Positions 62,631 through 64,000 of a DNA stretch of 64,000 bases are shown here, in pieces; within the stretch, counting starts at the first letter, position 1; the number at the start of each line of letters is the position of its first letter. Position numbers and translations under genes: made by a program. Below the pieces are notes generated by a model. That model was not told the origin of the DNA. It searched no databases and saw only the letters and a program-made list of their open reading frames with translations. The stretch lies in contig CANQTC010000002.1 in assembly GCA_947626675.1 (NCBI GenBank), forward strand, positions 62,001 through 126,000, in the 5' to 3' direction. Source of the DNA: an uncultured Coprococcus sp. (GTDB lineage Bacteria > Bacillota > Clostridia > Lachnospirales > Lachnospiraceae).

Positions 62631-63347
62631 ATGGATAAACGACCGGAAAAGAAAGAAATATCAGACTATGTAGACGCATTGCTATACCCGGAGCAGAATC
62701 CTTTTCAGACTGATATCGCTAAATTTGAAGAACTGATGATGATGTATAGCTGTGCCATCAAGGAGGTTCAGACAAAACTTGAGGTATTAAATACAGATTT
62801 CAGCGTACGCTATAAAAGAAATCCCATTGAATTTATAACCTCAAGGATTAAAAGACCAGCCAGTATTGCACTAAAACTGAAATCCAAAAATATTCCTATA
62901 TCCGTTAAATCGATAAAAGATAACTTAAACGATGTTGCAGGAATAAGAGTCATCTGCTCGTTTTTGGATGATATCTATGCTGTTGCCGAACGACTGGTCA
63001 GACAGGACGATATAACGCTGATTGATGCAAAAGACTACATCCGCCACCCGAAACCAAATGGCTACAGAAGCCTTCATCTAATCGTCGATATACCTGTTTT
63101 CTTCGCTGACCACACCAGGGACATGCGTGTTGAAGTACAAATCAGAACGATTGCGATGGACTTTTGGGCAAGTCTTGACCATCAGCTAAAATATAAACAT
63201 GATATTAAAGAACCTGAAGAAGTAACAAAAGCGCTGAAAAAATGCGCAGACACAATCGCCCAGACCGACCTTGATATGCAGTCCATCAAGAACAGTATCT
63301 ATGGAGAGGAAAAACAGCCCTCCAAAAAATTTGAAGATAATCTTTAA
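62631..63347 (+). CDS. relQ: Small alarmone synthetase, RelQ/YjbM-like (p)ppGpp synthetase
   Basis: 238 residues, synthetase domain only, no hydrolase, TGS or ACT domain. Marks: RYKRNPIEFITSRIKRPAS (ATP side), LNDVAGIRVICSFLDDIYAV, KDYIRHPKPNGYRSLHLIVD (the G-Y-R-S-L-H GTP loop), RVEVQIRTIAMDFWASLDHQ. The GAGTTTTA leader has GGAG six bases before the ATG. A PncC gene follows by 26 bases and is likely co-transcribed. Confidence 0.93.
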   Translation: MDKRPEKKEISDYVDALLYPEQNPFQTDIAKFEELMMMYSCAIKEVQTKLEVLNTDFSVRYKRNPIEFITSRIKRPASIALKLKSKNIPISVKSIKDNLNDVAGIRVICSFLDDIYAVAERLVRQDDITLIDAKDYIRHPKPNGYRSLHLIVDIPVFFADHTRDMRVEVQIRTIAMDFWASLDHQLKYKHDIKEPEEVTKALKKCADTIAQTDLDMQSIKNSIYGEEKQPSKKFEDNL

Positions 63348-63373
63348 AAATGACAAAGCCGGGAGGAAATATT

Positions 63374-63841
63374 ATGGATAAAGAAGAATTTATCGTACAA
63401 ACCCTTATAGAAAAGGGGTATCATATCAGCTGCGCCGAAAGCTGCACAGGCGGAATGCTTACAAGTCGTATTGTCAATGTTCCAAATGCCTCCGCTGTAC
63501 TGGATGCCAGCATCGTAACCTATGCAAACGAGGCAAAAATAAAATATCTCGGTGTCAATCCTGTTACCATCGATACTTACGGCGTCGTAAGCGAACAGGT
63601 GGCAGGTGAAATGGCCTATGGAATCGCAACAGAAAATAATGCCCAGGTCGGCATCGGCATATCCGGCGTTGCAGGTCCATCCGGCGGCACCCCTGATAAA
63701 CCCGTCGGCATGGTCTGCTTTGGGATATCAATATGCGGAAATACCGCTACATTCACAATGAACTTCGGAAATATTGGCAGAAAAAAGGTTCGTGAAAAAA
63801 GTGTTGAATTTGTATTTGACAAATTGGCAGAACTGTTATAA
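63374..63841 (+). CDS. pncC: CinA C-terminal-type nicotinamide-nucleotide amidohydrolase
   Basis: 155 residues: YHISCAESCTGGMLTSRIVN, SIVTYANEAKIKYLGVN, and GISGVAGPSGGTPDKPVGMV with the catalytic serines of PncC. It deamidates NMN to nicotinate mononucleotide. The COG1058 domain of full CinA is absent. ATG 63374 has GGGAGG. NMN made by the NAMPT-type enzyme of the same window could pass through PncC into the NadD/NadE route. Confidence 0.93.
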   Translation: MDKEEFIVQTLIEKGYHISCAESCTGGMLTSRIVNVPNASAVLDASIVTYANEAKIKYLGVNPVTIDTYGVVSEQVAGEMAYGIATENNAQVGIGISGVAGPSGGTPDKPVGMVCFGISICGNTATFTMNFGNIGRKKVREKSVEFVFDKLAELL

Positions 63842-63867
63842 AATATTATCTGTTGCTAGGGCAATGT

Positions 63868-63941
63868 GTGCATGTAGCTCAGCTGGATAGAGCACTTGGC
63901 TACGGACCAAGGTGTCGGGGGTTCGAATCCTCTCATGCACG
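63868..63941 (+). tRNA. tRNA-Arg (anticodon ACG)
   Basis: Cloverleaf of 74 bases: acceptor GTGCATG with CATGCAC plus discriminator G, D arm GCTC/GAGC, anticodon stem CTTGG/CCAAG around CTACGGA with anticodon ACG at 63902-63904, five-base variable loop, T arm GGGGG/CCTCT with TTCGAAT. CCA is not encoded. Confidence 0.97.
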
Positions 63942-63948
63942 CTTTTTT

Positions 63949-63976
63949 ACCACTTGTTTTACAAGTGGTATTTTTT
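63949..63976 (+). terminator. Terminator after tRNA-Arg
   Basis: ACCACTTG, loop TTTTA, CAAGTGGT, then ATTTTTT. It is 7 bases beyond the tRNA. Confidence 0.85.
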
Positions 63977-64000
63977 ATGTCATACGAACGGTTTTGTAAT

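Overview
The window looks like a low-GC, Gram-positive, spore-forming Clostridia chromosome, most likely Lachnospiraceae. This is inferred from AT-rich intergenic DNA, strong AGGAGG ribosome binding sites, many TTGACA/TATAAT promoters, a T-box ahead of valS, a LysM/GH18 cortex-lytic type protein, an SAS-type ppGpp synthetase and two ECF sigma/anti-sigma pairs. Most genes are on the minus strand. No rRNA, CRISPR array, insertion sequence or prophage core was seen; there is one tRNA (Arg-ACG, right edge).

Region 1-10 kb: a sodium:solute symporter cut by the left edge, a CDF metal exporter, a paaK plus membrane-GDPD operon, a large secreted BspA-like leucine-rich-repeat protein, and a divergent membrane Ser/Thr kinase followed by a small HTH protein. 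10-12.5 kb: rpmG-secE-nusG-rplK-rplA, with a likely L1-binding hairpin ahead of both rplK and rplA; rplJ/rplL do not follow. 12.5-20.8 kb: a small-multidrug-export-family protein, SseB, a zinc-ribbon membrane protein, a PurF paralogue with no N-terminal cysteine, metY, a TetR regulator, murI and a VanZ-RDD membrane protein. 21-27 kb: a YaaH/SleL-like protein, a FtsX-type ABC exporter, a MIF-family tautomerase and an ECF sigma/anti-sigma pair with an ECF-type promoter.

27.1-31.6 kb is a tight NAD operon: nicotinamidase, short divergent Prs, NAMPT-type phosphoribosyltransferase, NadE, and a NrtR-like Nudix/winged-helix protein that probably represses it. A strong promoter carries repeated 12-mers that look like operators. 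PncC at the right edge and a broken pnuC at 42.7 kb belong to the same metabolism.

31.8-36.4 kb holds an Rpn-family nuclease and an operon of membrane protein, YbjQ, YugP-type zinc protease, FtsH-like AAA protein without a protease domain, and a histidine phosphatase. 36.6-48 kb is a decaying accessory region: several frameshifted or truncated genes (lipoprotein, TIGR02452/PARG-like, pnuC, RlmD-like tail) lie among an orphan pseudopilin, a zincin, an unknown protein, a giant SF1 helicase with a cold-shock-like tail, an acyltransferase and a membrane protein with a cysteine cluster. If the window holds an undescribed system, the helicase neighbourhood, the AAA/YugP pair and the NAD operon are the best places to look.

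48-64 kb returns to housekeeping genes: rlmD, a YfcE-type phosphoesterase, rdgB, a secreted papain-like protease, rlmL, a rhodanese, a NagZ-type hexosaminidase, valS with its T-box, a second ECF sigma/anti-sigma pair, a ppGpp synthetase, pncC and tRNA-Arg. Functions are assigned by recognising motifs by eye; no database search was run.
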